Shown in pieces: positions 7,110 through 15,158 of a stretch of 64,000 nt of DNA. Under the pieces are notes generated by a model, which saw only the letters and a list, made by a program, of their open reading frames with translations, was not told the origin of the DNA and did no database searches. Origin of the DNA: Flavobacteriaceae bacterium UBA1903 (GTDB lineage: Bacteria > Bacteroidota > Bacteroidia > Flavobacteriales > Flavobacteriaceae); contig DDGL01000016.1 in NCBI GenBank assembly GCA_002337605.1, positions 32,841-96,840 on the forward strand, in the 5' to 3' direction. A program made the translations under genes and the position numbers. Every line of letters starts with the position of its first letter. The first letter of the stretch is position 1.

Positions 7110-8198
7110 ATGACCAAGATAAAACACAACTGGACCAAAGAAGAAATAGTAGCCGTTTACAACAAACCAATGATGGAGCTGCTCTACGAAGCAGCAACGG
7201 TTCATCGGGAATACCACAACCCTAATCAGGTACAGGTTTCAACCTTACTTTCCATAAAAACAGGAGGGTGTCCGGAAGATTGTGGCTATTGTCCGCAAGC
7301 AGCACGATACCACACCGATATTGAAGGAAATGATTTAATGAGCGTTCCTCAGGTTAAAGCGCAAGCCTTGCGTGCTAAAGCGAGTGGTAGTTCCCGTGTA
7401 TGTATGGGAGCCGCCTGGCGAAATGTGAAAGACGGAAAAGAGTTTGATCAGGTGCTGGAAATGGTACGGACTATCAACAAATTGGATATGGAAGTGTGCT
7501 GTACACTTGGGATGATTACCGAAAATCAGGCTCAGCGCCTTGCTGAAGCTGGTTTGTATGCTTACAATCACAATCTGGATACCTCCGAAGATTATTATAA
7601 AGATGTAATTTCTACTCGTGCCTATCAGGATAGGTTGGACACTATTGGTAATGTTCGTAAGACAAACGTAACCGTATGTAGTGGTGGAATTATAGGAATG
7701 GGTGAAACACTGGAAGACCGCGCAGGAATGTTGGTTGCACTGGCGAGTCTAAGTCCGCAGCCCGAGAGTACTCCCATAAATGCCTTGGTGCCGGTTGAGG
7801 GTACTCCAATGGGTGACATCGAAAAAGTAAGTATCTGGGAAATGATACGTATGGTTGCAACTACCAGAATTGTCATGCCACAAACCCAGGTGCGACTTTC
7901 TGCAGGAAGAACTGAAATGAGCCGTGAAGGCCAGGCTATGTGTTTCTTTGCAGGAGCGAATTCTATTTTTGCGGGCGATAAGTTGTTGACTACCCCGAAT
8001 CCAGATGTAAATGAAGATATGAAGATGTTTGAATTGCTGGGGCTGCAACCTATGAAAGCTTTTGTGAAAAAGGCCCAGCCCGAAACCGTTGAGGAACAAT
8101 ATTCTCAATACAAGGAACAAGGGGAAAAACCAAAATGGACCCGTCCCGGGCATACTATTGAGCGTAATGTAGAGGCCAAGGCTAAAGCGAAGCTTTAA
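7110..8198 (+). CDS. bioB: Biotin synthase
   Basis: A radical-SAM enzyme of 362 residues that inserts sulfur into dethiobiotin, the last step of the pathway. The [4Fe-4S] ligands are C54, C58 and C61 in GGCPEDCGYC. The [2Fe-2S] ligands are the Cys residues in RVCMGAAWR (C98), MEVCC (C130/131) and TVCSGGIIG (about C190), with the Arg in QVRLSAGR. Length is typical, with a Lys-rich tail. It is separated from the ketosynthase by 111 bases carrying a palindrome and a possible promoter, so it may be expressed independently of the rest of the cluster. Confidence 0.97.
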   Translation: MTKIKHNWTKEEIVAVYNKPMMELLYEAATVHREYHNPNQVQVSTLLSIKTGGCPEDCGYCPQAARYHTDIEGNDLMSVPQVKAQALRAKASGSSRVCMGAAWRNVKDGKEFDQVLEMVRTINKLDMEVCCTLGMITENQAQRLAEAGLYAYNHNLDTSEDYYKDVISTRAYQDRLDTIGNVRKTNVTVCSGGIIGMGETLEDRAGMLVALASLSPQPESTPINALVPVEGTPMGDIEKVSIWEMIRMVATTRIVMPQTQVRLSAGRTEMSREGQAMCFFAGANSIFAGDKLLTTPNPDVNEDMKMFELLGLQPMKAFVKKAQPETVEEQYSQYKEQGEKPKWTRPGHTIERNVEAKAKAKL

Positions 8199-8348
8199 TA
8201 CATTCGCTTACGGAGCTTTTCAAAATCTATCTTGTAGTAACTAGCCGTTGGTACAGCGAAGTTTTAAAAACTTCAATAAGCGAAAGTGGTTTTGCAACAA
8301 ATCTTAATGCAAAAAAAACTATTGAAATAGATAAACATTTCATTTTTA

Positions 8349-8356
8349 TATATTTG
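8349..8356 (+). promoter_or_regulatory. -7 element of the fibronectin-III lipoprotein
   Basis: TATATTTG, with a TTG at 8322-8324 about 24 bases upstream. Predicted +1 near 8361 gives a leader of about 20 nt to the ATG at 8382. Confidence 0.55.
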
Positions 8357-8381
8357 CAACCAAATTCAAAAAAAATATAGT

Positions 8382-9281
8382 ATGAAAAATGTTTTATTGG
8401 CAGCCTTTTTTGGGTTGCTCTTAGTTTCTTGTTCTGGAGATGATGACGGCGGTGGTTCTACTGTGGGTGATTGTGATCAACCTACACAATTTGTAGAATT
8501 TAATATTACGCAGACTTCTGCAGTAGTTGAATGGCAACAGGAAGGTGCCCCTTCTTTTATTGTAGAATATGGTGAGCAAGGGTTTGCCTTAGGTTCTGGC
8601 GATCAGGTGACCTCAACAAATTTAAGTGCTGAAATTACAGGTTTGACGCTAGATACTACGTACGATTATTATATAAGAGCTGTTTGCTCTTCAGATAATG
8701 TGAGCGAATTTATTGGACCAGAAAACTTCACTACGTTGGCTTGTGAAAAAGTGACAAATGTTGAAGTTTTTAATATTACAGAGTCCTCGGCTTTTATCAC
8801 GTTCGATTTAAACTTATCTACAGTAGAGTATGAAATTGAATATGGTCTATCTGGTTTTACAGTAGGTTCTGGGACCAAAATAGTTTCTGATGGTGGTGTC
8901 GAAGTTGATGATTTATCTCCAGATACAGCATACGACGTGTATGTTAGATCTATATGTGGTGAAGAAGTTAGTGAAGACTCTAATGTGGTAACTTTTACAA
9001 CACTACCTGCGTGTACTGCTCCTAAAGCATTTGATGGGGTGGCATTAGGTTCTGGTAATGTTGGATTAGGATGGGATCCTTCAGGTGAAACTGCTTGGAG
9101 ATTAGAATATGGGTTGTCGGGGTTTGCTCTAGGGACCGGAGATGAATTAAATACATCGAACAATTCAATTGAAGTTACTGGTTTACAATCTGGAGAGGTG
9201 TATGAGTTTTATGTTCAGGCTAATTGTGGGTCTGATGGTTTCAGTGAATTTACTGGACCTCTTACAATTGCTGTGCAATAA
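8382..9281 (+). CDS. Surface lipoprotein with three fibronectin type III domains
   Basis: A 299-residue protein with a lipoprotein signal (LLLVSC, Cys17) and the acidic SGDDDGGG stretch that in Bacteroidetes often directs export to the outer surface. Three fibronectin-III domains follow at about residues 29-118, 119-205 and 207-299. Each ends in a Tyr-rich strand and a Cys (RAVC, RSIC, QANC) and each contains an EYG-x2-GF-x2-G-(S/T)-G turn. It is a stand-alone gene with its own promoter and terminator. The binding role is unknown; no catalytic domain is present. Confidence 0.85.
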   Translation: MKNVLLAAFFGLLLVSCSGDDDGGGSTVGDCDQPTQFVEFNITQTSAVVEWQQEGAPSFIVEYGEQGFALGSGDQVTSTNLSAEITGLTLDTTYDYYIRAVCSSDNVSEFIGPENFTTLACEKVTNVEVFNITESSAFITFDLNLSTVEYEIEYGLSGFTVGSGTKIVSDGGVEVDDLSPDTAYDVYVRSICGEEVSEDSNVVTFTTLPACTAPKAFDGVALGSGNVGLGWDPSGETAWRLEYGLSGFALGTGDELNTSNNSIEVTGLQSGEVYEFYVQANCGSDGFSEFTGPLTIAVQ

Positions 9282-9309
9282 GCTTTATAAACAACAAGCA
9301 CTATTTTAT

Positions 9310-9346
9310 AAAGCCGATATACCAAGTATGTATATCGGCTTTTTTT
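9310..9346 (+). terminator. Rho-independent terminator
   Basis: A 13-bp perfect stem (AAAGCCGATATAC at 9310-9322 with 9330-9342), a 7-base loop and a T-tract. It ends the fibronectin-III lipoprotein transcript. Confidence 0.9.
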
Positions 9347-9392
9347 GTACTCTAATGTTACCATAAAGTTTCGTAAATTCGTCTATTACAAT

Positions 9393-10256
9393 ATGCAGCT
9401 ACAAGAAATAGATCGGGTTAAAAATATTACGAAAGAAGATTTCCGTAAACACTACTTAAAACCACAAAAACCAGTCATTATAGAACGCTTTGTAGATGAT
9501 TGGCCTGCCGTGCAGAAGTGGGATTTGGATTACATGGCGGACGTGGCGGGAGATATTACGGTCCCATTGTACGATGATCGTCCCGTGCGTCACGACGAGG
9601 GTTTTAATCAGGCGCACGCTACTATGAAGATGCGCGAGTATGTAGAACTCCTTAAAAAAGAGCCTACCAGGTATCGTATTTTTCTTTGGAATATCTTAAA
9701 AGAAGTGCCAGAGCTGCAGAAAGATTATACGTATCCAGATTTTGGAATTAGCTTAATGAAGGGGCTGCCCATGCTATTTTTTGGCGGGGAAGACAGCTAT
9801 ACCTTTATGCATTACGATATAGACCTGGCTAATATTTTTCATTTTCATTTTCAAGGAAAAAAGGAAGTGATTTTGTTTGATCAAAGCCAGAATGATTATT
9901 TATACAAGATTCCACATTCTTTAATTGTACGGGAGGATATAGATTTTAACAACCCCGATTATGAGAAATGGCCTGCTTTAAAAAAGGCAAAAGGCTTTAG
10001 AGGAAATTTAGAGCATGGTGAAGTGTTGTATATGCCCGAAGGCTATTGGCACTATATGCGCTACATCACTCCAGGATTTTCGATGAGTCTACGTGCTATT
10101 GCCCGTAACCCAAAAAATTTAGGGAAAGCTATCTACAATATTGCTATCATGCGCCATTACGATAACCTGATGCGTCGCTTACAAGGGCAGGACTGGATCG
10201 ATAAGAAGAATGAAAAGGCAATAACCAAAACGCATAAAAAACTCGGAATCGATTAA
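9393..10256 (+). CDS. Cupin-like (JmjC-type) iron/2-oxoglutarate oxygenase family protein
   Basis: The ATG at 9393 is preferred because the upstream in-frame TTG at 9345 lies inside the preceding terminator. The 287-residue product belongs to the Cupin_8/JmjC-like group: the metal motif H-x-D is visible in FMHYDIDLANIFHFH, and the distal His is in YMPEGYWHYM. FHFHFQGKKEVILF matches the conserved core strand. Such proteins are soluble dioxygenases, often protein hydroxylases; the substrate is unknown. A possible -7 element TAAATTCG lies at 9374-9381. Confidence 0.85.
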   Translation: MQLQEIDRVKNITKEDFRKHYLKPQKPVIIERFVDDWPAVQKWDLDYMADVAGDITVPLYDDRPVRHDEGFNQAHATMKMREYVELLKKEPTRYRIFLWNILKEVPELQKDYTYPDFGISLMKGLPMLFFGGEDSYTFMHYDIDLANIFHFHFQGKKEVILFDQSQNDYLYKIPHSLIVREDIDFNNPDYEKWPALKKAKGFRGNLEHGEVLYMPEGYWHYMRYITPGFSMSLRAIARNPKNLGKAIYNIAIMRHYDNLMRRLQGQDWIDKKNEKAITKTHKKLGID

Positions 10257-10261
10257 TATTT

Positions 10262-10303
10262 GACTCACGACTCACGACTCACGACTCACGACTCACGACT
10301 CAC
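10262..10303. repeat. Heptamer tandem repeat (GACTCAC)6
   Basis: Six perfect tandem copies of GACTCAC, followed by a degenerate seventh (acttcac). It lies between the cupin stop and the end of recX; the last few bases touch the recX 3' end, so copy-number change could affect the RecX stop codon region. Confidence 0.95.
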
Positions 10304-10773
10304 ACTTCACGGACTTTTTCCCAAACCATACTACTTTCCCAACCCCGATACAACAGATAATCTGCCAGTTTCTTTTTCTTTTTCTGAAGATTGGTTTCGT
10401 TTTCTAATTGGCGTAAGCGTTTTTCGGCGAGTTCGTGGAAGGTTTTGTAGTAGTCTTTTTCTGAAATTTCCTTTAAGGCTAGCGTAATGTTATATTTTGA
10501 AATCTCTCTGAATTTTAATTCACGTACAATGCGCTGCTTCCCCCATTTTTTGGTTCTGAACTTTCCTCTGGCAAAGGCTTGTGCAAAGCGCGTTTCGTTT
10601 AAGAAGTTGTGCTGTAATAAATGATGAATGATAACATCTATGGCTTCAGGGATCATACGAAGTTCCTGAAGTTTTTTGTGTACATCCTTATGGCAACGCT
10701 CCTGGTAAGCGCAGTAGCTTTCTAGCCTGGAAGTTGCTTCCTGTACTGTGTATGTTTTGTGGGTTTTGTACAC
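10300..10773 (-). CDS. recX: Regulatory protein RecX
   Basis: A 157-residue RecX-family protein, which binds and modulates RecA filaments in recombination and SOS. The three-helix repeats are visible, with LIHHLLQHNFLNETRFAQAFARGKFRTKKWGKQRI (about residues 48-82, cut by one insertion) matching the family core motif L-x2-L-x5-D/NE-x-RFA. The start is GTG at 10773, about 9 bases after the -7 element TACTTTTG. There is no recA nearby. The stop lies next to the heptamer repeat. Confidence 0.9.
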   Translation of the reverse strand: MYKTHKTYTVQEATSRLESYCAYQERCHKDVHKKLQELRMIPEAIDVIIHHLLQHNFLNETRFAQAFARGKFRTKKWGKQRIVRELKFREISKYNITLALKEISEKDYYKTFHELAEKRLRQLENETNLQKKKKKLADYLLYRGWESSMVWEKVREV

Positions 10774-10781
10774 GATAGTTT

Positions 10782-10789
10782 CAAAAGTA
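10782..10789 (-). promoter_or_regulatory. -7 element of recX
   Basis: TACTTTTG on the minus strand, 8 bases before the GTG start at 10773. Predicted +1 is near 10777, an almost leaderless transcript. Confidence 0.5.
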
Positions 10790-10950
10790 CATTTTTAGTT
10801 GTTTAGAATCAAGATCGTTCGCTACAGTAAATAGGACTATCCTACCTAATAGCTAAGTTTTTCAAATTTTTTGTCTTGGGTCATGGTTTGCTTCAGTCTT
10901 GTTTTTTTTGCGTTAGGGATAGCAACGGCATCCTTTTTTATTTTTACGCA

Positions 10951-10970
10951 CCCCGAGCGAAGTCGAGGGG
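10951..10970. repeat. Dispersed palindromic element, copy A
   Basis: CCCCGAGCGAAGTCGAGGGG: core GAGCGAAGTCGA flanked by CCCC/GGGG arms. It belongs to the family also found at 21285, 32381, 32423, 38773, 48499 and 50646. Confidence 0.7.
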
Positions 10971-11167
10971 AAGTGAAAGGTAAAAAAGATATAGTGGATA
11001 GCCGGACCCTGAGCACTGTCAAAATAATATTTCGAATTCCTATTTTGTATTTGCGAAGGGGAACGCCCAAAATACAATAAAAGTAAATATGTTTAGCTCC
11101 CTCTAAGTGAGACTTGTCTTCGACGAATGAGGCACGATTGAGAGGAAGGCACAAGGGGTGAGGGCAT

Positions 11168-11214
11168 AAAAAAACCCCTCACAATTCCGATAACTATCGG
11201 TACGAAAGGGGTTT
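11168..11214 (-). terminator. Terminator of rng
   Basis: On the minus strand, AAACCCCT and AGGGGTTT pair around an inner CCGATA/TATCGG hairpin and are followed by a T-tract. It lies just beyond the rng stop. Confidence 0.75.
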
Positions 11215-11220
11215 AGGTAT

Positions 11221-12762
11221 TTATTTTATCTCTTCACCATTTTTATCATTAAAATGGTATTCAAGATACGTGTAAGCATCTCTTGGTTGGATTTTTATCC
11301 ATTTTTTATGCTCCATGAACCATTTGGTTCGCATAGACGGAAAGCCTTTTACTAAAAAGGCCGCTATAAAAGGATGTGTGTTTAAGGTTATCTTTTTATA
11401 GTCTTTTTTGAGGAGTCTTTTCAGGTCCTCGGTAATTCTGTTTACCACGGTAATGGGGGCTTCAATTTCGCCGCTTTCGGTGCCGGGTGCGTCTTCACGC
11501 GTCTTTATATTCATTTCCGGTCGTACCCGTTGGCGGGTAATTTGTATGAGCCCAAATTTACTGGGTGGTAGGATTTTGTGTTTAGCTCTGTCCTCTTTCA
11601 TTTCGTCACGAAGGTGGTTGTAGAGTTTTTTTCTGTTTTCGGCTTTACCCATATCGATAAAGTCTATCACAATAATCCCGCCCATATCCCGTAGGCGTAA
11701 CTGTCTCGCTACCTCGGTAGCGGCAATCATATTTACTTCCAGTGCGGTGCCTTCCTGGCTAGTGCTTTTGTTGCTTCGGTTACCACTGTTCACATCTATA
11801 ACGTGCATGGCTTCTGTATGCTCAATCACTAAATAAGTACCCCGACTGCTGGAAACGGTTTTTCCGAAAGAGGTTTTAATCTGTCTTTCTATACCAAACT
11901 TCTCATACATAGGTACTTTGGAGTCGTATAGTTTTACGATGTTTTCTTTTTCGGGTGCAATTTCCTGCACGTAATCTTTAATCTGTGTGTAGAGGGTTTC
12001 ATCGTCAATACAAATATTGGTGAAACTGTCATTAAAAACGTCTCTAATAATAGAGGCTCCTCTGTTTAATTCACTTAGCACCTTACTAGGGTGGTGCGCC
12101 CCTTGTAGCTTTTTGCACATCGCTGTCCAGCGATCTACTAGATTTTGTAAATCTTTATCCAGTTCTGCTACTTTTTTGCCCTCTGCTACGGTACGTATAA
12201 TAACTCCAAATCCTTTGGGGCGTATGCTCATAATTAAGCGTTTTAGCCTTTCTTTTTCTTCCCGACTTTCTATTTTTTGAGAAACAGAAATACGGTCTGA
12301 AAAGGGAACCAATACAATATAACGACCAGCTATGGAAAGCTCGCTGCTTATTCGTGGTCCTTTGGTGGATATGGGTTCTTTAACAACCTGTACCAGAATA
12401 GATTGATTGTTTTTAAGGGCATTGTTAATGCCTCCATTTTTATCAATCTCTTTTTCAAATGGGAAATCCTTTAAAGTATAATCTTTAAGTTTACCTGTGC
12501 TTACACGTTTTACGAACTTCAGCAAAGAGAGTACTTTGGGGCCTAGGTCATGGTAATGTAAAAAGCCATCTTTTTCATAGCCTACATTTACAAATGCTGC
12601 ATTGAGCCCAGGAACAGTTTTCCGTATTTTGGCAATAAACACATCGCCAACAGAGAACTTGTTGTTTTCCTCTTCCTTGTGTAACTCGAGTAGTTTTCCA
12701 TCTTTTAAAAGGGCAAAATCAACTTCTTGTGAACTGGATCTAATAAATAATTCGTAGCTCAC
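11221..12762 (-). CDS. rng: Ribonuclease E/G family protein (RNase G)
   Basis: This endoribonuclease cuts single-stranded AU-rich RNA in rRNA maturation and mRNA decay. The 513-residue protein has the S1 domain near residues 38-128, split by an insertion of about 30 residues. The catalytic core carries D323 in VIDVNSGN and D367 in IVIDFIDM, the Mg-binding pair. It lacks the zinc-link and the long C-terminal scaffold of RNase E, so RNase G is the better name. The start is GTG at 12762. The order rng, small basic protein, HU, mutY is typical of Flavobacteria. Confidence 0.93.
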   Translation of the reverse strand: MSYELFIRSSSQEVDFALLKDGKLLELHKEEENNKFSVGDVFIAKIRKTVPGLNAAFVNVGYEKDGFLHYHDLGPKVLSLLKFVKRVSTGKLKDYTLKDFPFEKEIDKNGGINNALKNNQSILVQVVKEPISTKGPRISSELSIAGRYIVLVPFSDRISVSQKIESREEKERLKRLIMSIRPKGFGVIIRTVAEGKKVAELDKDLQNLVDRWTAMCKKLQGAHHPSKVLSELNRGASIIRDVFNDSFTNICIDDETLYTQIKDYVQEIAPEKENIVKLYDSKVPMYEKFGIERQIKTSFGKTVSSSRGTYLVIEHTEAMHVIDVNSGNRSNKSTSQEGTALEVNMIAATEVARQLRLRDMGGIIVIDFIDMGKAENRKKLYNHLRDEMKEDRAKHKILPPSKFGLIQITRQRVRPEMNIKTREDAPGTESGEIEAPITVVNRITEDLKRLLKKDYKKITLNTHPFIAAFLVKGFPSMRTKWFMEHKKWIKIQPRDAYTYLEYHFNDKNGEEIK

Positions 12763-12930
12763 GATTTTTGATTTTTGTCCCGATGTATATATCGGGATGG
12801 ATTAAACAATAATTTATCACAGGATTTAATGTTCCTAATAAAAGGAACTACCCGTCGAAACATAACTATACCAAGGTAAAGGAGTAGTTTTGTTTCATTT
12901 TCAAAGAACGGTTTGTTTGTTTCTTAAACG

Positions 12931-12959
12931 AAAAAAGTAGTTAAAAAAACTACTTTTTC
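12931..12959 (-). terminator. Terminator after the 29-residue basic protein
   Basis: The stem AAAAAGTAGTT/AACTACTTTTT is followed by T-residues on the minus strand. Its left arm includes the TAG stop of the small gene, so stop codon and terminator are merged. Confidence 0.8.
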
Positions 12960-13039
12960 TTATGGCGATTCGCGCGTCTTCTTTTTTTACGCTTGTGCGT
13001 CGCTACCTTATGTCTTTTTCTTTTTTTACCACTTGGCAT
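12950..13039 (-). CDS. 29-residue basic protein, AURKAIP1/COX24 (mS38/bS22)-like
   Basis: ATG at 13039 to TAG at 12952-12950 gives MPSGKKRKRHKVATHKRK followed by KRRRANRHKKK, a protein that is more than half Lys, Arg and His. The KKRKRHK...HKRKKR...NRHK pattern resembles the COX24_C/AURKAIP1 domain, whose mitochondrial (mS38) and actinobacterial (bS22) members bind the small ribosomal subunit; a ribosomal role here is inference. It lies 42 bases after HU and is probably co-transcribed, ending at the terminator that overlaps its stop. Its size makes it easy to miss. Confidence 0.8.
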   Translation of the reverse strand: MPSGKKRKRHKVATHKRKKRRRANRHKKK

Positions 13040-13081
13040 ATGCTTGTGTTTTTATGAGTTCCTCAAGAGAGGAACGGGTTA

Positions 13082-13372
13082 TTATTTTACTTCAACATTA
13101 GTTTTTACACTTTCTACAAAAACCTTTGCTGGTTTAAATGCTGGTATGTTGTGTGCAGGTATTTTAATGGTAGTGTTTTTTGAAATGTTTCTACCAGTCT
13201 TTTCGGCTCTAGTTTTAATAATAAAGCTTCCAAAACCACGTAAGTAAACATTATCTCCACCTTCTAATGAGTTTTTAACTTCGCTCATGAAACTTTCGAC
13301 AGTAGCTTGTACATCTCCTTTTTCCATTCCTAGTTTTTCTGAAATTTTTGCTACTAAATCTGCTTTCGTCAT
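13082..13372 (-). CDS. HU family DNA-binding protein
   Basis: A 96-residue nucleoid protein that bends DNA. The ATG at 13372 (MTKADLVAKIS) is the family start; the longer in-frame extension to 13423 would run into the promoter. VYLRGFGSF and the beta-arm RAEKTGRNISKNTTIKIPAHNIPAF-like segment (about residues 53-78, with the RNP-type Pro replaced by NISKN...IPAH) match HU/IHF. Expression starts from TATATTTG at 13428-13421, with a leader of about 44 nt. The next gene downstream is the 29-residue basic protein. Confidence 0.95.
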   Translation of the reverse strand: MTKADLVAKISEKLGMEKGDVQATVESFMSEVKNSLEGGDNVYLRGFGSFIIKTRAEKTGRNISKNTTIKIPAHNIPAFKPAKVFVESVKTNVEVK

Positions 13373-13420
13373 TGTATTATAAGTTTTAAATTGGGTATTG
13401 AGGTTTATTTTTCGAGGTGG

Positions 13421-13428
13421 CAAATATA
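13421..13428 (-). promoter_or_regulatory. -7 element of the HU gene
   Basis: TATATTTG on the minus strand; predicted +1 near 13416. It excludes the upstream in-frame ATG at 13423 as a start. Confidence 0.6.
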
Positions 13429-13486
13429 CATAATTAAATTATTAAAACTATCCCCATAAACTATTAAAATTTAAACAGATAAGGAG

Positions 13487-13494
13487 TACATTCG
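13487..13494 (+). promoter_or_regulatory. -7 element of mutY (TTCG variant), 4 nt before the ATG
   Basis: TACATTCG, then TGAA, then ATG at 13499. The spacing is the same as in the leaderless biotin genes. Confidence 0.45.
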
Positions 13495-13498
13495 TGAA

Positions 13499-14572
13499 AT
13501 GCCAAAAAATAAAACCTTCTTTGCTAAGAAACTAATAGCGTGGTACTTACAAAATAAACGTGCGTTGCCCTGGCGCAACACGAAAGACCCGTATAAGATT
13601 TGGCTTTCAGAAATTATCCTGCAACAAACCCGAGTAGCGCAAGGTTTACCCTACTATACCAAGTTTGTTGCAGCCTATCCAACTGTACAGGATCTGGCTA
13701 AAACCCCTGAAGAAGAAGTTTTAAAGCAGTGGCAGGGGTTAGGGTATTATTCTCGTGCCCGAAATTTACTATTTACGTCAAAAGTTGTGGCAAATGAGTT
13801 AAAAGGCGTGTTTCCTGATACTTACAAGGACCTTAAAAAATTGAAGGGGGTTGGTGATTATACCGCAAGTGCCATTGCTTCTATTTGCTTTAATGAAGCT
13901 GCCGCCGTAGTAGATGGAAATGTGTATCGGGTTCTGGCTCGTGTTTTTAATGTAACCTTACCTATTAATAGTACCGAAGGTATAAAGTATTTTAAACAGC
14001 TGGCACAGGAATTATTGGATACTTCGCAACCGGGAACCTACAACCAGGCCATTATGGAATTTGGTGCCAGGTATTGCGTGCCACAGAATCCTGTGTGCGA
14101 ATCCTGTATTTTTAACGATCGTTGCGAAGCTTTTAAAAATAATAAAGTGCCCCAATTGCCTGTAAAACTGAAGAAGTTAAAAGTAAAAAAGCGGTATTTT
14201 AATTATCTGGTCGTAGTTTCAGAAGACGGTAAAACGTTGTTGGAGCAACGAAAAGGGAAGGGTATCTGGCAAAATTTATATCAGTTTCCCTTAGTTGAAA
14301 CCGTTGCAGAAATTTCCGAAGAAGAACTACATACTAAAGAAGGATACAAAAGTTTTGCTACCCTGGTACAAGCCAACAGTATTTCAAAATTTAATGAAAC
14401 ACCCACCATACATAAACTCTCGCACCAGCACTTGTTTACTACTTTTTGGATTGTAGAAACGGGGAAACTTAAGGAGCGTGGTGTGCCCGTTTCAGAACTA
14501 CAGACATATCCTGTTCCTGTTTTGGTCTCTAATTTTTTGGACACATTCGGTTTTCAGGGTTTCAATGAATGA
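13499..14572 (+). CDS. mutY: A/G-specific adenine glycosylase
   Basis: This base-excision enzyme removes adenine paired with 8-oxoguanine. It has 357 residues: catalytic E38 in SEIILQQTRV, helix-hairpin-helix LKGVGDYTASAIAS (115-128), catalytic D139 in VVDGNVYRVLAR and the [4Fe-4S] ligands C193, C200, C203 and C209. A NUDIX-like C-terminal domain (about 230-350) recognises 8-oxoguanine. It is divergent from HU and is followed by ssb, gldE and gldD, a standard flavobacterial gene order. All catalytic residues are present. Confidence 0.96.
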   Translation: MPKNKTFFAKKLIAWYLQNKRALPWRNTKDPYKIWLSEIILQQTRVAQGLPYYTKFVAAYPTVQDLAKTPEEEVLKQWQGLGYYSRARNLLFTSKVVANELKGVFPDTYKDLKKLKGVGDYTASAIASICFNEAAAVVDGNVYRVLARVFNVTLPINSTEGIKYFKQLAQELLDTSQPGTYNQAIMEFGARYCVPQNPVCESCIFNDRCEAFKNNKVPQLPVKLKKLKVKKRYFNYLVVVSEDGKTLLEQRKGKGIWQNLYQFPLVETVAEISEEELHTKEGYKSFATLVQANSISKFNETPTIHKLSHQHLFTTFWIVETGKLKERGVPVSELQTYPVPVLVSNFLDTFGFQGFNE

Positions 14573-14655
14573 CCAGCTGTTTGTTTTGAATTTAAAAATT
14601 GGAAAAACAACAAACTATAAAATCTTAAAATTGATTATATTTAGATTTCAAAATA

Positions 14656-14663
14656 TACCTTTG
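14656..14663 (+). promoter_or_regulatory. -33/-7 promoter of ssb-gldE-gldD
   Basis: TACCTTTG with TTG at 14631-14633, spacing 22. Predicted +1 near 14668 gives a 12-nt leader to the ssb ATG at 14680. Confidence 0.65.
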
Positions 14664-14679
14664 TAGATTAATTAATATT

Positions 14680-15138
14680 ATGAGCGGAACATTGAACAAG
14701 GTCATGTTAATTGGCCATACAGGAGACGAAGTAAAAATGCACTATTTTGAAGGTGGAGGGAGTATTGGACGTTTTCCGTTAGCTACTAACGAAACCTATA
14801 CAAACCGAACCACTGGAGAGCGTGTAAACAATACCGAGTGGCACAATATTGTAGTGCGTAATAAAGGAGCAGAAATTTGCGAAAAGTACCTTAAAAAAGG
14901 TGATAAGGTGTATATTGAAGGTCGTTTAAAGACGCGTAAATGGCAAGATGAAAAAGGGATGGATCGTTACAGTACTGAAATACAATGTACAGATTTTACC
15001 TTCCTCACACCAAAAAGTGAGGGCGCTGGAACACAGCAAGACACTGCGTCTGGACAACAACAGTCCGGACAAATACCTGCACAACAACAGCACGTACAAC
15101 AACCCAATACCGAAGATAATGACGATCTTCCGTTTTAA
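14680..15138 (+). CDS. ssb: Single-stranded DNA-binding protein
   Basis: A 152-residue SSB. The OB-fold covers about residues 1-108 (GTLNKVMLIGHTGDEVKMHY start, EWHNIVVRNK, KGDKVYIEGRLKTRKW). A Gln-rich linker follows, and the acidic tail ends in DNDDLPF, the tip that recruits replication and repair partners. It has its own promoter 17 bases upstream and is probably co-transcribed with gldE, which starts 20 bases after its stop. Confidence 0.95.
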   Translation: MSGTLNKVMLIGHTGDEVKMHYFEGGGSIGRFPLATNETYTNRTTGERVNNTEWHNIVVRNKGAEICEKYLKKGDKVYIEGRLKTRKWQDEKGMDRYSTEIQCTDFTFLTPKSEGAGTQQDTASGQQQSGQIPAQQQHVQQPNTEDNDDLPF

Positions 15139-15158
15139 GTTTATCTAAAACCATAGCA

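Larger units (their letters stand above)
10774..11220. other. Intergenic region recX-rng, no gene seen
   Basis: These 447 bases hold the recX promoter, two copies of the dispersed GAGCGCAGTCGA-like element (10951-10970 and 11007-11021) and the rng terminator. Two short open frames here have no protein-like composition, cover the repeats and are rejected as genes. Confidence 0.6.

Noticed and set aside
8669..9163. Minus-strand 164-codon frame opposite the fibronectin-III gene
   Set aside because: It is antisense to a gene with clear signal peptide and domain repeats; its Ser/Pro-rich composition follows from the complement of that gene.
10262..10303. Heptamer arrays as a CRISPR
   Set aside because: Units of 7 bases in direct tandem without spacers are not CRISPR repeats, and no cas gene is present.
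10846..11154. Open frames on both strands in the recX-rng gap
   Set aside because: They cover dispersed palindromic elements, have no protein-like composition, no promoter with a sensible start and no family resemblance.
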